Source: JAOUEE01 sp051011595 (GTDB lineage Bacteria > Actinomycetota > Acidimicrobiia > Acidimicrobiales > SHLQ01). Taken from it: 45,579 nucleotides of DNA. Positions 1 to 8,323 of this stretch are shown here, in pieces. The notes beneath the pieces were generated by a model that had not been told where the DNA came from, searched no databases, and saw nothing but the letters and a program-made list of their open reading frames with translations. Positions within the stretch are counted from its first letter, which is position 1. The number at the start of each line of letters is the position of its first letter. The position numbers were made by a program, and so were the translations under genes. The stretch is from NCBI GenBank assembly GCA_051011595.1, contig JBPCTQ010000141.1, positions 1 through 45,579 of the forward strand. Direction: 5' to 3'.

Positions 1-146
1 GCAATGCCGGCAATCTGCTGGGATTCATGCTGGTGGCCATCATCTTGTTGCTGGTCACCTGCGGCCTGGCGTCACCAATCGTGTGGATCGCTGGTACCTA
101 CGTCTACAAGACCCTGCTGGGCGAGCCGATCGCCGAACTGGCCTGA
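1..146 (+). CDS. C-terminal end of a membrane protein (partial)
   Basis: The frame reading codons from base 3 is open from the window edge to a TGA at 144-146. It encodes about 47 residues dominated by one hydrophobic stretch (GFMLVAIILLLVTCGLA), followed by IVWIAGTYVYKTLL and a short polar tail ending in IAELA. This is the last transmembrane helix of a protein whose start lies outside the window. The tail gives no family signature, so no function is proposed. A GC-rich hairpin follows the stop. Confidence 0.5.
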   Translation, partial: NAGNLLGFMLVAIILLLVTCGLASPIVWIAGTYVYKTLLGEPIAELA

Positions 147-151
147 TCTCG

Positions 152-180
152 GGGCTGGGGGTGCACACCACACCCAGCCC
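152..180 (+). terminator. GC-rich hairpin after the first partial gene
   Basis: Perfect 8-base arms GGGCTGGG (152-159) and CCCAGCCC (173-180) lie just after the TGA at 144-146 and before the ribonuclease start at 222. There is no T-run after the stem, which is common for terminator-like hairpins in high-GC actinobacteria, so termination is inferred from position and stem strength only. Confidence 0.45.
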
Positions 181-221
181 AACCAGCGGCTGAGGGCCGC
201 CGGCCGGTAGGTTCTGGCGCC

Positions 222-1661
222 GTGCCCGGCATTCACGTCCGCCTACCCGACGAGTCCGACTTCTCCGACGCGCTCGACGAACTGCGCGTCGAGCTCGGGG
301 TACCGAGCCAATTCCCCGACGACGTGCTGTCCGAGGTCGACGAGGCGATCGCCGCCGGCCCTCGGGTGCCCGACGGTGCGCCGGTCACTGCTGTCGAGGA
401 TCGGGTCGCTGTCGCACTGATCACCATCGACCCGCCCGAGTCGCTCGACCTCGACCAGGCCTACGCCGCCGCCCGCACCCCGGACGGTTTCCGCGTGCAC
501 TACGCCATCGCCGATGTCGCGGCCTTCGTGATTCCGGGCGGATCTGTGGACCGCGAGGCCCAGGCCCGGGGCGTCACCCTCTACGCACCGGACCACAACA
601 CGCTGCTGCATCCACCGCAGTTGGCCGAGGGGGCGGCCAGCCTGCTGCCCGGTGAAACCCGTCAAGCGGTGCTGTGGACCATCGACCTCGACCACGAGGC
701 ACGATTGGTGACGGCCTCGGCGGCCAGGGCCCAGGTGCGGAGTCGGGAGAAGATCTCCTACCGAACAGCTCAGCAGCGAATCGATGAGGGTTCGGCCGAC
801 AACTCGTTGGCCTTGTTGGCCGAGATCGGCGGGCGGCGCCAAGCACTCGAGGCCGAACGAGGGGCCGTGAGCCTCAACCTGCCCGCCCAGGAAGTACGAA
901 TCCACGACGACCACTTCGACCTCGAGTACGACGAGACGCTGGCCGTGGAAGGGTGGAACGCCCAGATCAGTCTGCTCACCGGGATGGCTGCGGCCGAGAT
1001 CATGCTGGCCGGCAAGGTGGGTGTGCTCCGCACCCTGCCCGAGCCGTCGGTGGGGACCATCGACGAGATCCGCCGATCGGCCCGGGCGCTGGGGCTGGAG
1101 TGGCCCGAGGGTGTGTCCTACCCCGATCGGGTGCGGGGACTGCACCCATCCACTCCCGAGGAGGCGGCCTTTCTCAACCAGGCGGCTCGGGGGTTGCGAG
1201 GCGCCGGGTACGTCACGTTCGTCGGTTCGGTGCCCGAGTACACCAGACACGCCGCCATCGCGGCGGAGTACGCCCACGTCACGGCCCCGCTGCGACGGGT
1301 GTGCGACCGGTTCGCCAACGAGGTTGTGCTCGCACTCTGCGGAGGACACGAGCCCCCGGCGTGGGCGGTGGAAGCCCTCGAAGACCTGCCGTCGGTGATG
1401 GGACGAGCGCGCAGCGCCGACCGAGCCCTCGAGCAGGGTGTGGTCGACCTGGCGGAGTCCCTGGCCCTCCAACACCGGCAGGGCGACACGTTCGAGGGAG
1501 TGGTCGTCAACGTCGACGACCGCCGGGCCAAACTCCAACTCCATTCGCCGGCCGTGGTGGCCATGATCGAACCCGATGGTCGCCAGTTGGGCGAGCACGT
1601 CACCGTCCGGCTGAGCCGCGCCGACCCCGAGACCAGATCCGTGCACTTCACCGTCGTCTGA
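222..1661 (+). CDS. RNB-domain ribonuclease (RNase II family, short actinobacterial form)
   Basis: The 479-residue product starts at a GTG. It is a 3'-to-5' exoribonuclease of the RNase II/R superfamily. The RNB signature is around residues 65-80, TIDPPESLDLDQA, giving acidic metal-binding candidates D70, D76 and D78; the strictly family-typical second D of the DD pair is replaced by Q79, as in the DLDQA variant I associate with actinobacterial members. It is shorter than RNase II (about 640) or RNase R (about 800) and lacks their N-terminal cold-shock domains. The last 60 residues (QGDTFEGVVVNVDDRRAKLQL) resemble a small OB/S1-like barrel. Its TGA overlaps the ATG of the kynurenine monooxygenase by one base, so the two are probably translationally coupled. 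Confidence 0.85.
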   Translation: MPGIHVRLPDESDFSDALDELRVELGVPSQFPDDVLSEVDEAIAAGPRVPDGAPVTAVEDRVAVALITIDPPESLDLDQAYAAARTPDGFRVHYAIADVAAFVIPGGSVDREAQARGVTLYAPDHNTLLHPPQLAEGAASLLPGETRQAVLWTIDLDHEARLVTASAARAQVRSREKISYRTAQQRIDEGSADNSLALLAEIGGRRQALEAERGAVSLNLPAQEVRIHDDHFDLEYDETLAVEGWNAQISLLTGMAAAEIMLAGKVGVLRTLPEPSVGTIDEIRRSARALGLEWPEGVSYPDRVRGLHPSTPEEAAFLNQAARGLRGAGYVTFVGSVPEYTRHAAIAAEYAHVTAPLRRVCDRFANEVVLALCGGHEPPAWAVEALEDLPSVMGRARSADRALEQGVVDLAESLALQHRQGDTFEGVVVNVDDRRAKLQLHSPAVVAMIEPDGRQLGEHVTVRLSRADPETRSVHFTVV

Positions 1662-2992
1662 TGGAGGAGAACCGCGACCGCCGGATCACCGTGATCGGCG
1701 CCGGCATCACCGGATCGGTCCTGGCCATGTCGTTGGCCGACCGTGGGCACGGTGTCCACCTGATCGAACGTCGCGCAGACCCCACCAGCCACCGATTGGA
1801 GAACGACCGGTCCATCAACCTGGCCCTCTCCCATCGAGGACTGCTCGCCTTGGGCGATGTCGGGCTGGCCGACCCGGTGGTGGCATCCGGAATCCCGATG
1901 CGAGGCCGCATGATCCATGACCGCGACGGTGGCCTCACCTTCCAACCGTACGGTTCGGCACCCGAGCATCACCTCGTGTCGGTCAGCCGCAACGGCCTCA
2001 ACCGTCGATTGATCGAAGGCTGTCGTACACGGCCCTCCATCGAGCTGTCGTTCGATCACAAGGTCGAGGATGTCGATCTCGAGTCGGGGCAGGTCACGAC
2101 GAGCCGCGCCAACGCGACCTCAGGCCAGCGCCGGTACGACGTCATCTTCGGCACCGACGGCGCCTACTCGGCGGTGCGCCAACGGCTCCAGCGCACGTCG
2201 GCTTTCGACTTCGAGCAGGACTTCCTCGAGCACGGTTACAAGGAGCTGACGATTCCCGCGGCCGGCGACGGCGGCTTCCGTATGGAACCAGAGGCGCTGC
2301 ACATCTGGCCGCGTGGATCACACATGCTGATCGCGCTACCCAATCCCGATGGCTCGTTCACCTGCACGCTGTTCTGGCCCCACGAAACAGACCAGCAACT
2401 GGGAGTCGACGGGGCCTCGGCCCGAGCCGTGTTCGCCGCCGACTTCGCCGACGCGCTCGACCTGATGCCGGATATGGAGTCGGAGTTCGACGATCACCCG
2501 GTGGGCACGCTGCTCACCACACGCTGCCAGCCGTGGAACCTCGACGACCGAATCCTCCTGCTGGGCGACGCGGCCCATGCGGTGGTTCCCTTCTACGGTC
2601 AAGGAGCCAATGCGGGACTGGAGGACGTGTCGCTGCTCGTTCGCGAACTGGACCGTGGCCACGACTGGACCGGGGCGTTCGATCGGTTTGCCCGCGGTCG
2701 CAAGCCCGACACCGACGCGCTGGCCCAACTGGCGTTGGACAACTACGTCGAGATGCGAGACCACGTCGCATCACGCTGGTTCCTGGCCGGGAAGTGGCTC
2801 GAACGACTGCTGCACCGCCTCTTCCCACAATGGTTCACTCCCCTCTACACAATGGTGACGTTCACCAGCACCCCTTACGCCGAAGCGGTCCAGCGGGCGC
2901 GGCGTCAACAACAGGTGACGGTCGCCATCGTGATCGCCGCGGCCGCCGTGGTGTTGGTACTGCTCGGTCTGGTTCTCGCCGCCCTGCGCTGA
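1661..2992 (+). CDS. kmo: Kynurenine 3-monooxygenase (FAD-dependent)
   Basis: This 443-residue flavoprotein hydroxylates L-kynurenine to 3-hydroxykynurenine with NADPH and O2. The N terminus has the FAD Rossmann motif GAGITG (residues 13-18), followed by the Kmo-like stretch RLENDRSINLALSHRG. The second FAD motif GDAAHAVVPFYGQGANAGLED is fully present in the C-terminal half. The last 25 residues form a hydrophobic helix (VAIVIAAAAVVLVLLGLVLAAL), matching the C-terminal membrane anchor of eukaryotic and some bacterial Kmo proteins. The start is the ATG that overlaps the ribonuclease stop (TGATG). It is followed after 17 bases by tryptophan dioxygenase, so this is the first dedicated gene of a kynurenine operon. 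Confidence 0.92.
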   Translation: MEENRDRRITVIGAGITGSVLAMSLADRGHGVHLIERRADPTSHRLENDRSINLALSHRGLLALGDVGLADPVVASGIPMRGRMIHDRDGGLTFQPYGSAPEHHLVSVSRNGLNRRLIEGCRTRPSIELSFDHKVEDVDLESGQVTTSRANATSGQRRYDVIFGTDGAYSAVRQRLQRTSAFDFEQDFLEHGYKELTIPAAGDGGFRMEPEALHIWPRGSHMLIALPNPDGSFTCTLFWPHETDQQLGVDGASARAVFAADFADALDLMPDMESEFDDHPVGTLLTTRCQPWNLDDRILLLGDAAHAVVPFYGQGANAGLEDVSLLVRELDRGHDWTGAFDRFARGRKPDTDALAQLALDNYVEMRDHVASRWFLAGKWLERLLHRLFPQWFTPLYTMVTFTSTPYAEAVQRARRQQQVTVAIVIAAAAVVLVLLGLVLAALR

Positions 2993-3009
2993 CCTCTACG
3001 GTGGCCGGC

Positions 3010-3807
3010 GTGAGCCAAGACCACGAACAGCTGCGGTACGCGAACTACCTCGAACTGGAGACGCTGCTCGATCTGCAGCGACCCCGGTCCGAACCGGCAG
3101 AACACGATGAGCTCCTGTTCATCGTGTTCCACCAGATCTCGGAGTTGTGGTTCAAGCAGTTGCTGCACGAGATCGATCGGGTCAAACCGGCCTTCAGTGG
3201 CGGCCACACCTTCACCGCAATCGGTCTGCTGACTCGGATCCGGCGAATTCTCCACGCCGTGGTGAACCAGATGGACATCCTCGAGACACTCACCCCGGTG
3301 GGCTTCTCGGCCTTTCGCGATCGGCTCGACACGGCGTCGGGATTCCAATCGATGCAGTACCGCGAGCTCCAGTTCTCGATGGGTATGAAACGGGCTGGTG
3401 CCCTCGACCACTACCCGGACGATCTGGCCGGCATCGATCAGGCCCGTCGGCGGCTGGAAGAGCCATCGCTGGTCGATCATTTCCACGACTTCCTCGCCCA
3501 TCACGGGGTGGAGATTCCCGACGAGATCACCAACCGACCCATCACCGATGCGGCCCCTCCGAGCCCGGTGATCCAAGCCGGCATCCTCGAGCGATACCGA
3601 GCCGACCGGGAGCTGCGAATCGTGTTCGAGCTGTTGACCGACATCGATGAGCTGCTCCAGGAGTGGCGTTATCGACACCTGAAGGTGGTCGAGCGCACCA
3701 TCGGCAACAAACCGGGCACCGGCGGCAGTCTGGGCGTGAAATACCTGAAGGAATCGTTGTTCAACCAGGTGTTCCCGGACCTGTGGGCCATTCGCCATGA
3801 GCTCTGA
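3010..3807 (+). CDS. kynA: Tryptophan 2,3-dioxygenase
   Basis: This 265-residue heme dioxygenase opens the indole ring of L-tryptophan to N-formylkynurenine, the first step of the kynurenine route. Family signatures are the distal-pocket segment FHQISELWFKQ (H41), GFQSMQYRELQF (about 111-122, substrate-contacting arginine), the proximal heme-ligand region WRYRHLKVVERTIG (H223) and KPGTGGSLGVKYL near the C terminus. Length matches bacterial enzymes. I chose the GTG at 3010 (product starting SQDHEQLRYANY); an in-frame GTG at 3001 would add three residues and neither has a strong Shine-Dalgarno sequence. The stop lies 11 bases inside the next gene, kynB, indicating coupled translation. Confidence 0.95.
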   Translation: MSQDHEQLRYANYLELETLLDLQRPRSEPAEHDELLFIVFHQISELWFKQLLHEIDRVKPAFSGGHTFTAIGLLTRIRRILHAVVNQMDILETLTPVGFSAFRDRLDTASGFQSMQYRELQFSMGMKRAGALDHYPDDLAGIDQARRRLEEPSLVDHFHDFLAHHGVEIPDEITNRPITDAAPPSPVIQAGILERYRADRELRIVFELLTDIDELLQEWRYRHLKVVERTIGNKPGTGGSLGVKYLKESLFNQVFPDLWAIRHEL

Positions 3808-4447
3808 GGACTCCGCCCCTCGGCCCATCAGATTCGATCTCTCTCCCCCGATCAGCCCCGACCTCGACGTCTGGCCCGGCGACACCACCCCCAGCCGCCA
3901 GGTCATCGCCGACCTCGACCACGGCGCCAACCTCACTCTTTCGACCCTGCGTACCACTGTGCACGTGGGAACTCACGCCGACGCCCCGTCCCACACCCAG
4001 GCGGGCGGTCCGACCATCGACCAGGTCGATCTGGCCCCGTACCTGGGGCCCTGCCAGGTCATGCGATTGACCGTGGCTCGAGGTGCGCTCATCGAGCCGA
4101 CCGATCTCCCTGATCCGATCGAGCAACCGCGGGTGTTGCTCGCCACCGGCACATTCCCCGAGCCCCACCAGTTCACGACCGACTTCGCGGTGCCCTCACC
4201 CGCCCTCGTCGACCACCTGGCTGCGCACGGAGTGGTTTTGGTCGGCACCGACGCACCCAGTATCGACCCGTTCGCTTCCAAGGGCCTGCCGAGTCACGCA
4301 CAGGCCGCCCATCACGAAATGGCCATCCTCGAGGGGTTGGTGATGGGCCCGGTCCCACCCGGCCACTACGAGCTGGTTGCCTTGCCGTTGGCCCTGGCCG
4401 GTTTCGATGCCAGCCCGGTGCGGGCCGTGCTTCGCGACCTGTCCTGA
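3797..4447 (+). CDS. kynB: Kynurenine formamidase (cyclase family)
   Basis: This 216-residue metal-dependent hydrolase of the cyclase/KynB family removes formate from N-formylkynurenine. The HxGTHxDxP metal motif is complete at residues 56-64 (HVGTHADAP), and the early DLSPPISPDLDVWPGD matches the family N terminus. A second conserved patch, LVGTDAPSIDPFASKGLPSHA, precedes HHEMAILEGL. It starts 11 bases before the end of kynA and ends flush against the oppositely oriented phosphatase: the two stops form TGATCA at 4445-4450. No kynureninase or 3-hydroxyanthranilate dioxygenase follows, so the rest of the pathway must be encoded elsewhere if present. Confidence 0.92.
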   Translation: MSSEDSAPRPIRFDLSPPISPDLDVWPGDTTPSRQVIADLDHGANLTLSTLRTTVHVGTHADAPSHTQAGGPTIDQVDLAPYLGPCQVMRLTVARGALIEPTDLPDPIEQPRVLLATGTFPEPHQFTTDFAVPSPALVDHLAAHGVVLVGTDAPSIDPFASKGLPSHAQAAHHEMAILEGLVMGPVPPGHYELVALPLALAGFDASPVRAVLRDLS

Positions 4448-5125
4448 TCAGGCGTTCGAGATCGTCTTGGCCGGCAGCCCTTCGAGGTGGGCGGCATCAT
4501 TGAAGCGCATCAGCAGCCACTGTCCGGTGGGTTGGCCGTCATCGTCGAGGAGCCTGCGAAACTCGGTGATCGAGGTGTTGAGCGACCACAGGAAGTCACT
4601 CCGGCGCTCATAGCCCAGCAACGAGCGGAACGCAGCGTCGATCACACCCCCATGACACACCACCAGGATGGACTGGCCGTGGGCTCGATCGGTGATGCCG
4701 GCCAGCGAGCGTTCGACCCTCTCGTGGAACCCAGCCAACGATTCGCCGCCGGGGGCGATGGGGCGATGAGGTTCGGCCCATTGGTCGAACGCCTCGAACC
4801 GCTGCTCATATTCGGCGAAGGGGGTGCCGTCGGCCTCCGGGCCGGGGCGCAGCTCTTCGAGGTCGGGGTCGAGTTGCAGCTCGAGCGACCCCACTGCAGG
4901 GGCAACTTCGCGGGCGGTCTCGATCGCACGGGGCAATGTCGACGACCAGAACTGGTCGACGGCCAGGTCTCCGGAACGATTCAGTCGGTCGCGCAGGGAT
5001 CGAGCCTGTCGCACACCCAGGGCGGACAGACCAGTGCAGGACAGCGCTCCACCGAAGACCTGCCGCACCGTGACCTCGGATTCGCCGTGACGGACGAGGG
5101 TGAGCGTGGTGTGGCGACCGGTCAC
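4448..5125 (-). CDS. Histidine phosphatase family protein (phosphoglycerate-mutase-like)
   Basis: The 225-residue product belongs to the branch-1 histidine phosphatase superfamily. The phosphohistidine motif LVRHGES is at residues 10-16 (nucleophile H13), and the second catalytic histidine is in VVCHGGVIDAAF near residue 160. Acidic E in LEELRPG and the GGES loop are also typical. The substrate cannot be read from sequence. I chose the GTG at 5125, whose GTGA overlaps the stop of the PhyH gene; a longer reading frame extends upstream but would lie wholly inside that gene. It is last in a three-gene minus-strand string with aminopeptidase and PhyH dioxygenase. Confidence 0.82.
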   Translation of the reverse strand: MTGRHTTLTLVRHGESEVTVRQVFGGALSCTGLSALGVRQARSLRDRLNRSGDLAVDQFWSSTLPRAIETAREVAPAVGSLELQLDPDLEELRPGPEADGTPFAEYEQRFEAFDQWAEPHRPIAPGGESLAGFHERVERSLAGITDRAHGQSILVVCHGGVIDAAFRSLLGYERRSDFLWSLNTSITEFRRLLDDDGQPTGQWLLMRFNDAAHLEGLPAKTISNA

Positions 5126-5967
5126 GATGACGGCACGGGCCACGCCACCGGAAACTCGGGGTGATCGAGTGGTGAGCCCGGTTTCGCTCCTCGTTCGACC
5201 AACCACGGAAACGGGGGCGATGTCTCCCCTGGCCGGATGGCGTAGACGGCATCGTCGCCCAACCATCGAGTGGTGAACGCGCGGCGCCTGGCGGTGAGGC
5301 CATCGGTGCCGGCGGCGGTGTGCAGCGCTCGCATGTGGAACACGATGGCGTCACCCGGTTCGATGTCGAAGCGGAGAATCCGGGGTCGATCGGGATGGCC
5401 CTCGGGCAACTGGAGGAGACGATCGATGTCGGGAACGGGCGTGAACGCCTCGGTCTCGGTGTCTTGCCAGTAGGGCTCGGCGGTGAGAAAACGGCGGGGC
5501 AGGTGATACCCGCCGCAGTGTGAGCCGGCCACGAACTGGAGGCTGTGCGCGGCAGGGATCGGGTCGAGCGACAACCAGACGCTGCACACCTGGTCGCCGT
5601 CGACGCAGTAGTACGGCTGATCGTGATGCCATGGGGTGTGCTCGGCGGTGCCGGGCTCCTTCACGAGCACATGTTCGTGGAAGAAGCGCACCTGCTCGCT
5701 GCCCAGGATGTCGGCGACCAGCTCGGCGACACCGGAGTCGAGAGCGAACTCCCGGTAGGCGTCGAAGCGGTCCCAGTTGCAGTAGTCGCCCCAGAATGAA
5801 CCGGTGGCCTCCACGTCGGTGTAGTCGTTGTAGAACGGCCCCGGCGATCGCCGGTTCTCGTCGATGGCGTCGGCCAGACGATCTCGCCACCCCGCATCAG
5901 CCAGGCCGCGCACCAGCACGGCTCCATCCCGCCGGAACTGGTCGCCCAACCCGGCGGGCGCCCTCAT
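5122..5967 (-). CDS. Phytanoyl-CoA dioxygenase (PhyH) family protein
   Basis: The 281-residue Fe(II)/2-oxoglutarate dioxygenase has a 2-His-1-Asp facial triad: HxD in TPWHHDQPYY and the distal histidine in FHMRALHTAAG, with R in RRRAFTTRWLGDD as the likely 2-oxoglutarate salt-bridge residue. The double-stranded beta-helix core is complete, including LVKEPGTAE and LQFVAGSH. The start is taken at the ATG whose ATGA overlaps the aminopeptidase stop; an ATG seven codons upstream (5988) is also in frame. The four-base overlaps on both sides suggest coupled translation with its neighbours. Substrate unknown. A clear paralogue lies at 41308-42180. Confidence 0.85.
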   Translation of the reverse strand: MRAPAGLGDQFRRDGAVLVRGLADAGWRDRLADAIDENRRSPGPFYNDYTDVEATGSFWGDYCNWDRFDAYREFALDSGVAELVADILGSEQVRFFHEHVLVKEPGTAEHTPWHHDQPYYCVDGDQVCSVWLSLDPIPAAHSLQFVAGSHCGGYHLPRRFLTAEPYWQDTETEAFTPVPDIDRLLQLPEGHPDRPRILRFDIEPGDAIVFHMRALHTAAGTDGLTARRRAFTTRWLGDDAVYAIRPGETSPPFPWLVERGAKPGSPLDHPEFPVAWPVPSS

Positions 5968-6899
5968 GCGTGGCGGTCGGCGGCGCACTCACCCGTTTCG
6001 GTGACCGTCATGATCTCACTGGCGTCGTCGGTGACGATGAGAGTGTGTTCGAACTGGGCGCTGCGACGCCCGTCGAGGGTGACCGCGGTCCAGTCGTCGT
6101 TCCACAGGTAGAGCTCGGGCGTGCCCAGGTTGAGCATCGGCTCGATGGTGAAGCTCATGCCCGTCTCGAGTCGGAGGTCGGCTCGCGACTCGTAGTAGTG
6201 CGGGACCTGGATGCCGCCGTGGAACTCGGTGCCGATGCCGTGACCGATGAATTCGCGGACCACGCCGAGCCCGTTGGCGTCGGCATGTTGTTCGATGGCG
6301 AGGCCGATGGCGTTGAGCGCTGCTCCGTTGCGAACGGCATCGACGCCGGCATGCATGGCTCGCCGGGTCTCGACCACCAGCTGGCGCGAGTGGTCGTCGA
6401 CCTCACCGACGAAGAAGGTGCAGTTGGTGTCGCCGTGTACACCATCGAGGTACACGGTGACATCGATGTTGACGATGTCGCCTTCGGCCAAGGGGCGGCT
6501 GTCGGGGATGCCGTGGCAGATGACTTCGTTGACCGAGGTGCATGTGGATTTGGGGAACCCTCGGTATCCGAGCGGGCTGGGATAGGCGCCCCGGGCGACG
6601 GTCTGCTCGTGCACAACGGCATCGATCGAGTCGGTGGTGACACCAGGCGCCACCGCTTCGCCGGCGGCCAGCAGAACCTCGGCCGCCGCCGTGCCGGCGC
6701 GACGCATGCGCTGGATCTCGTCGGCGCTGCGCACGAGCGGGCTGCGAGGGGGACCCGGTTCGCCACCGGGGATGTAGGGCGGAGTTGCGATGGCAGACGG
6801 AACCGAACGCCCGAGACCGACAAGACCGGGTCGAACCTGGGGTTCACTCGGTGGGGCGAGCACCGCCGTGCCGCCTCTGCGCCGCTTTCGTTTGGCCAT
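5964..6899 (-). CDS. map: Methionine aminopeptidase type I, N-terminally extended (MapB-like)
   Basis: This 311-residue metalloprotease removes the initiator methionine from nascent proteins. The pita-bread fold ligands are readable: D in NIDVTVYLDG, D in HGDTNCTF, H in FIGHGIGTEFHG, E in FTIEPML and E in QFEHTLIV. The substrate-pocket histidine is in NEVICHGIPD. Before the catalytic domain is an extension of about 60 residues, basic then proline-rich (KRKRRRGG, PPYIPGGEPGPP), like the SH3-binding-type extension of actinobacterial MapB. The ATG at 6899 is preceded by a good AGGGAG ribosome binding site; open frame further upstream lacks family similarity and runs into the divergent lipoprotein gene. 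The stop overlaps the PhyH start. Confidence 0.93.
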   Translation of the reverse strand: MAKRKRRRGGTAVLAPPSEPQVRPGLVGLGRSVPSAIATPPYIPGGEPGPPRSPLVRSADEIQRMRRAGTAAAEVLLAAGEAVAPGVTTDSIDAVVHEQTVARGAYPSPLGYRGFPKSTCTSVNEVICHGIPDSRPLAEGDIVNIDVTVYLDGVHGDTNCTFFVGEVDDHSRQLVVETRRAMHAGVDAVRNGAALNAIGLAIEQHADANGLGVVREFIGHGIGTEFHGGIQVPHYYESRADLRLETGMSFTIEPMLNLGTPELYLWNDDWTAVTLDGRRSAQFEHTLIVTDDASEIMTVTETGECAADRHA

Positions 6900-6988
6900 C
6901 TCTGCTCCCTGTGATCCGAAGCTCCATCCTAGTGCTCCGGTCGGCGAAGCTCTCAGCCCACCCCTATACAGTCGGCGCCATCGTGTCG

Positions 6989-8218
6989 ATGAGGAGATCC
7001 GTGCGCCGAACCGTCGCTGTGCTGCTGAGCCTGCTGTTGGTAGCAGGGGCCTGTTCGTCGTCGGAATCCGAATCGACGCCGGTGGGCACCGCCGGGTGGA
7101 CCACGGTGCCCACCAGCTCGTCACCAACGACGCTGACGCCACCCACTGCGCCCCCCACGACGGTGCCACTGGCAACTTCTCCGCCCGACGGCCTGGAAGC
7201 CGATCCGGTGTCACTGCAGGGCGCAGGACCCTACGAAGTGGGGGTGACCACCCTCGAGCTGCCCACCGGGAATCTGGTGGAGGTCTTCTACCCGGCCGAT
7301 GACTCCGCGGCCGGCTCGACCGACTCGTACCAGGTCCGCACGTTCCTGCCCGAGGCACTGCGCGGCATCATCCCCGACGAAACGGATGACTCGTATGAGA
7401 TCGCGGCCCAGCGCGACGGCGACGCATCGGCCGACGGCCCGTTTCCCCTGGTGCTGTTCAGTCACGGATTCGCAGCCTTTCGGGTGCAATCGTCGGAGCT
7501 CTCACGCCACGTGGCCTCGTGGGGCATGGTCGTTGCGTCCCCCGACCATCCCAGCCGCAACCTCGAGTCCCAGTTGTCGAGCAGCGAGGTCGAGGTGCAG
7601 ACGAGCTCTGAGGACATCAGGGCAACCCGGACCTTGGTCACCTCGGTGACCGACGGCCCGCTGGCCGGACTAATCGATGATTCGCGAGTGGCGGTGAGCG
7701 GCCATTCAGCCGGCGGCGGCACCACGCTGGACGTCGCCGCCGACGAAGGCATCGCCGGCTACGTGTCGTATGCCTCGGGTGCATCCGACGATGCCGTCAT
7801 GCCCGGCGTTCCGTCGCTGTTCATGGCCGGATCCCTCGACGAGATCGTGGAACCATCCCGCACGGTCGACGCCCACGAGGGCGCTCAGTCACCGAGCTGG
7901 CTGTGGGTTCTCGACGATGCCGGCCACCTGGTCTTCAGTGATCTGTGCGCCATCGGCGAAGGACAGGGCGGGCTGATCGCCATGGCCGAATCGGCCGGCA
8001 TCGGCGAGGCAGTACCCGAAGATCTCCGTCGGCTGGCGACTGACGGATGCGAACCCCCCAACCTTCCCGTCATCGACGTGTGGCCGGCGGTCAACCAGGC
8101 GTCGGTGGCGTTCTACCGCTTGGTGTTCGGGTTAGAGGACGAGACGGAAGGTCGCGGGCTCGATTCGCTCGACCTCGACGGCGTCGACGTCACCATCGAG
8201 GTGTCCGATCCCGCGTGA
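6989..8218 (+). CDS. Lipoprotein with alpha/beta-hydrolase fold (PAF-acetylhydrolase/chlorophyllase-like)
   Basis: The 409-residue product begins with a signal peptide and lipobox LVAGAC (lipidated C22), followed by a long Ser/Thr/Pro linker (about residues 23-65) typical of surface-tethered actinobacterial lipoproteins. The hydrolase core has the oxyanion region VLFSHGFAAFR, the SPDHPS turn seen in PAF-acetylhydrolase and chlorophyllase relatives, and the nucleophile elbow GHSAGGG. A late DEIVEP and DAGHLVF supply plausible Asp and His. It is likely an extracellular esterase; the substrate is not predictable. Start at ATG 6989; a GTG two codons earlier (6983) is possible. A TATACA hexamer near 6966 may be the -10 element. 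It diverges from map. Confidence 0.75.
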   Translation: MRRSVRRTVAVLLSLLLVAGACSSSESESTPVGTAGWTTVPTSSSPTTLTPPTAPPTTVPLATSPPDGLEADPVSLQGAGPYEVGVTTLELPTGNLVEVFYPADDSAAGSTDSYQVRTFLPEALRGIIPDETDDSYEIAAQRDGDASADGPFPLVLFSHGFAAFRVQSSELSRHVASWGMVVASPDHPSRNLESQLSSSEVEVQTSSEDIRATRTLVTSVTDGPLAGLIDDSRVAVSGHSAGGGTTLDVAADEGIAGYVSYASGASDDAVMPGVPSLFMAGSLDEIVEPSRTVDAHEGAQSPSWLWVLDDAGHLVFSDLCAIGEGQGGLIAMAESAGIGEAVPEDLRRLATDGCEPPNLPVIDVWPAVNQASVAFYRLVFGLEDETEGRGLDSLDLDGVDVTIEVSDPA

Positions 8219-8323
8219 TGGCATTCGTCGGCAACGGGCTCGACGAACCAGCCAATCTCGCAACGTAGAGTGTCGAGATGCCACGCAGCGCCACCACCCG
8301 GCGGCGATCATCCGGCTGGGTGA

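Noticed and set aside
152..180. Possible tRNA-like or small RNA fold in the first intergenic space
   Set aside because: Only a single hairpin is present; no cloverleaf, T-loop sequence or anticodon arm can be built.
243..1646. Long minus-strand open frame opposite the ribonuclease
   Set aside because: It lies entirely within a gene with clear RNB motifs; long antisense frames are expected in very GC-rich coding DNA, and the translation shows no known motif.
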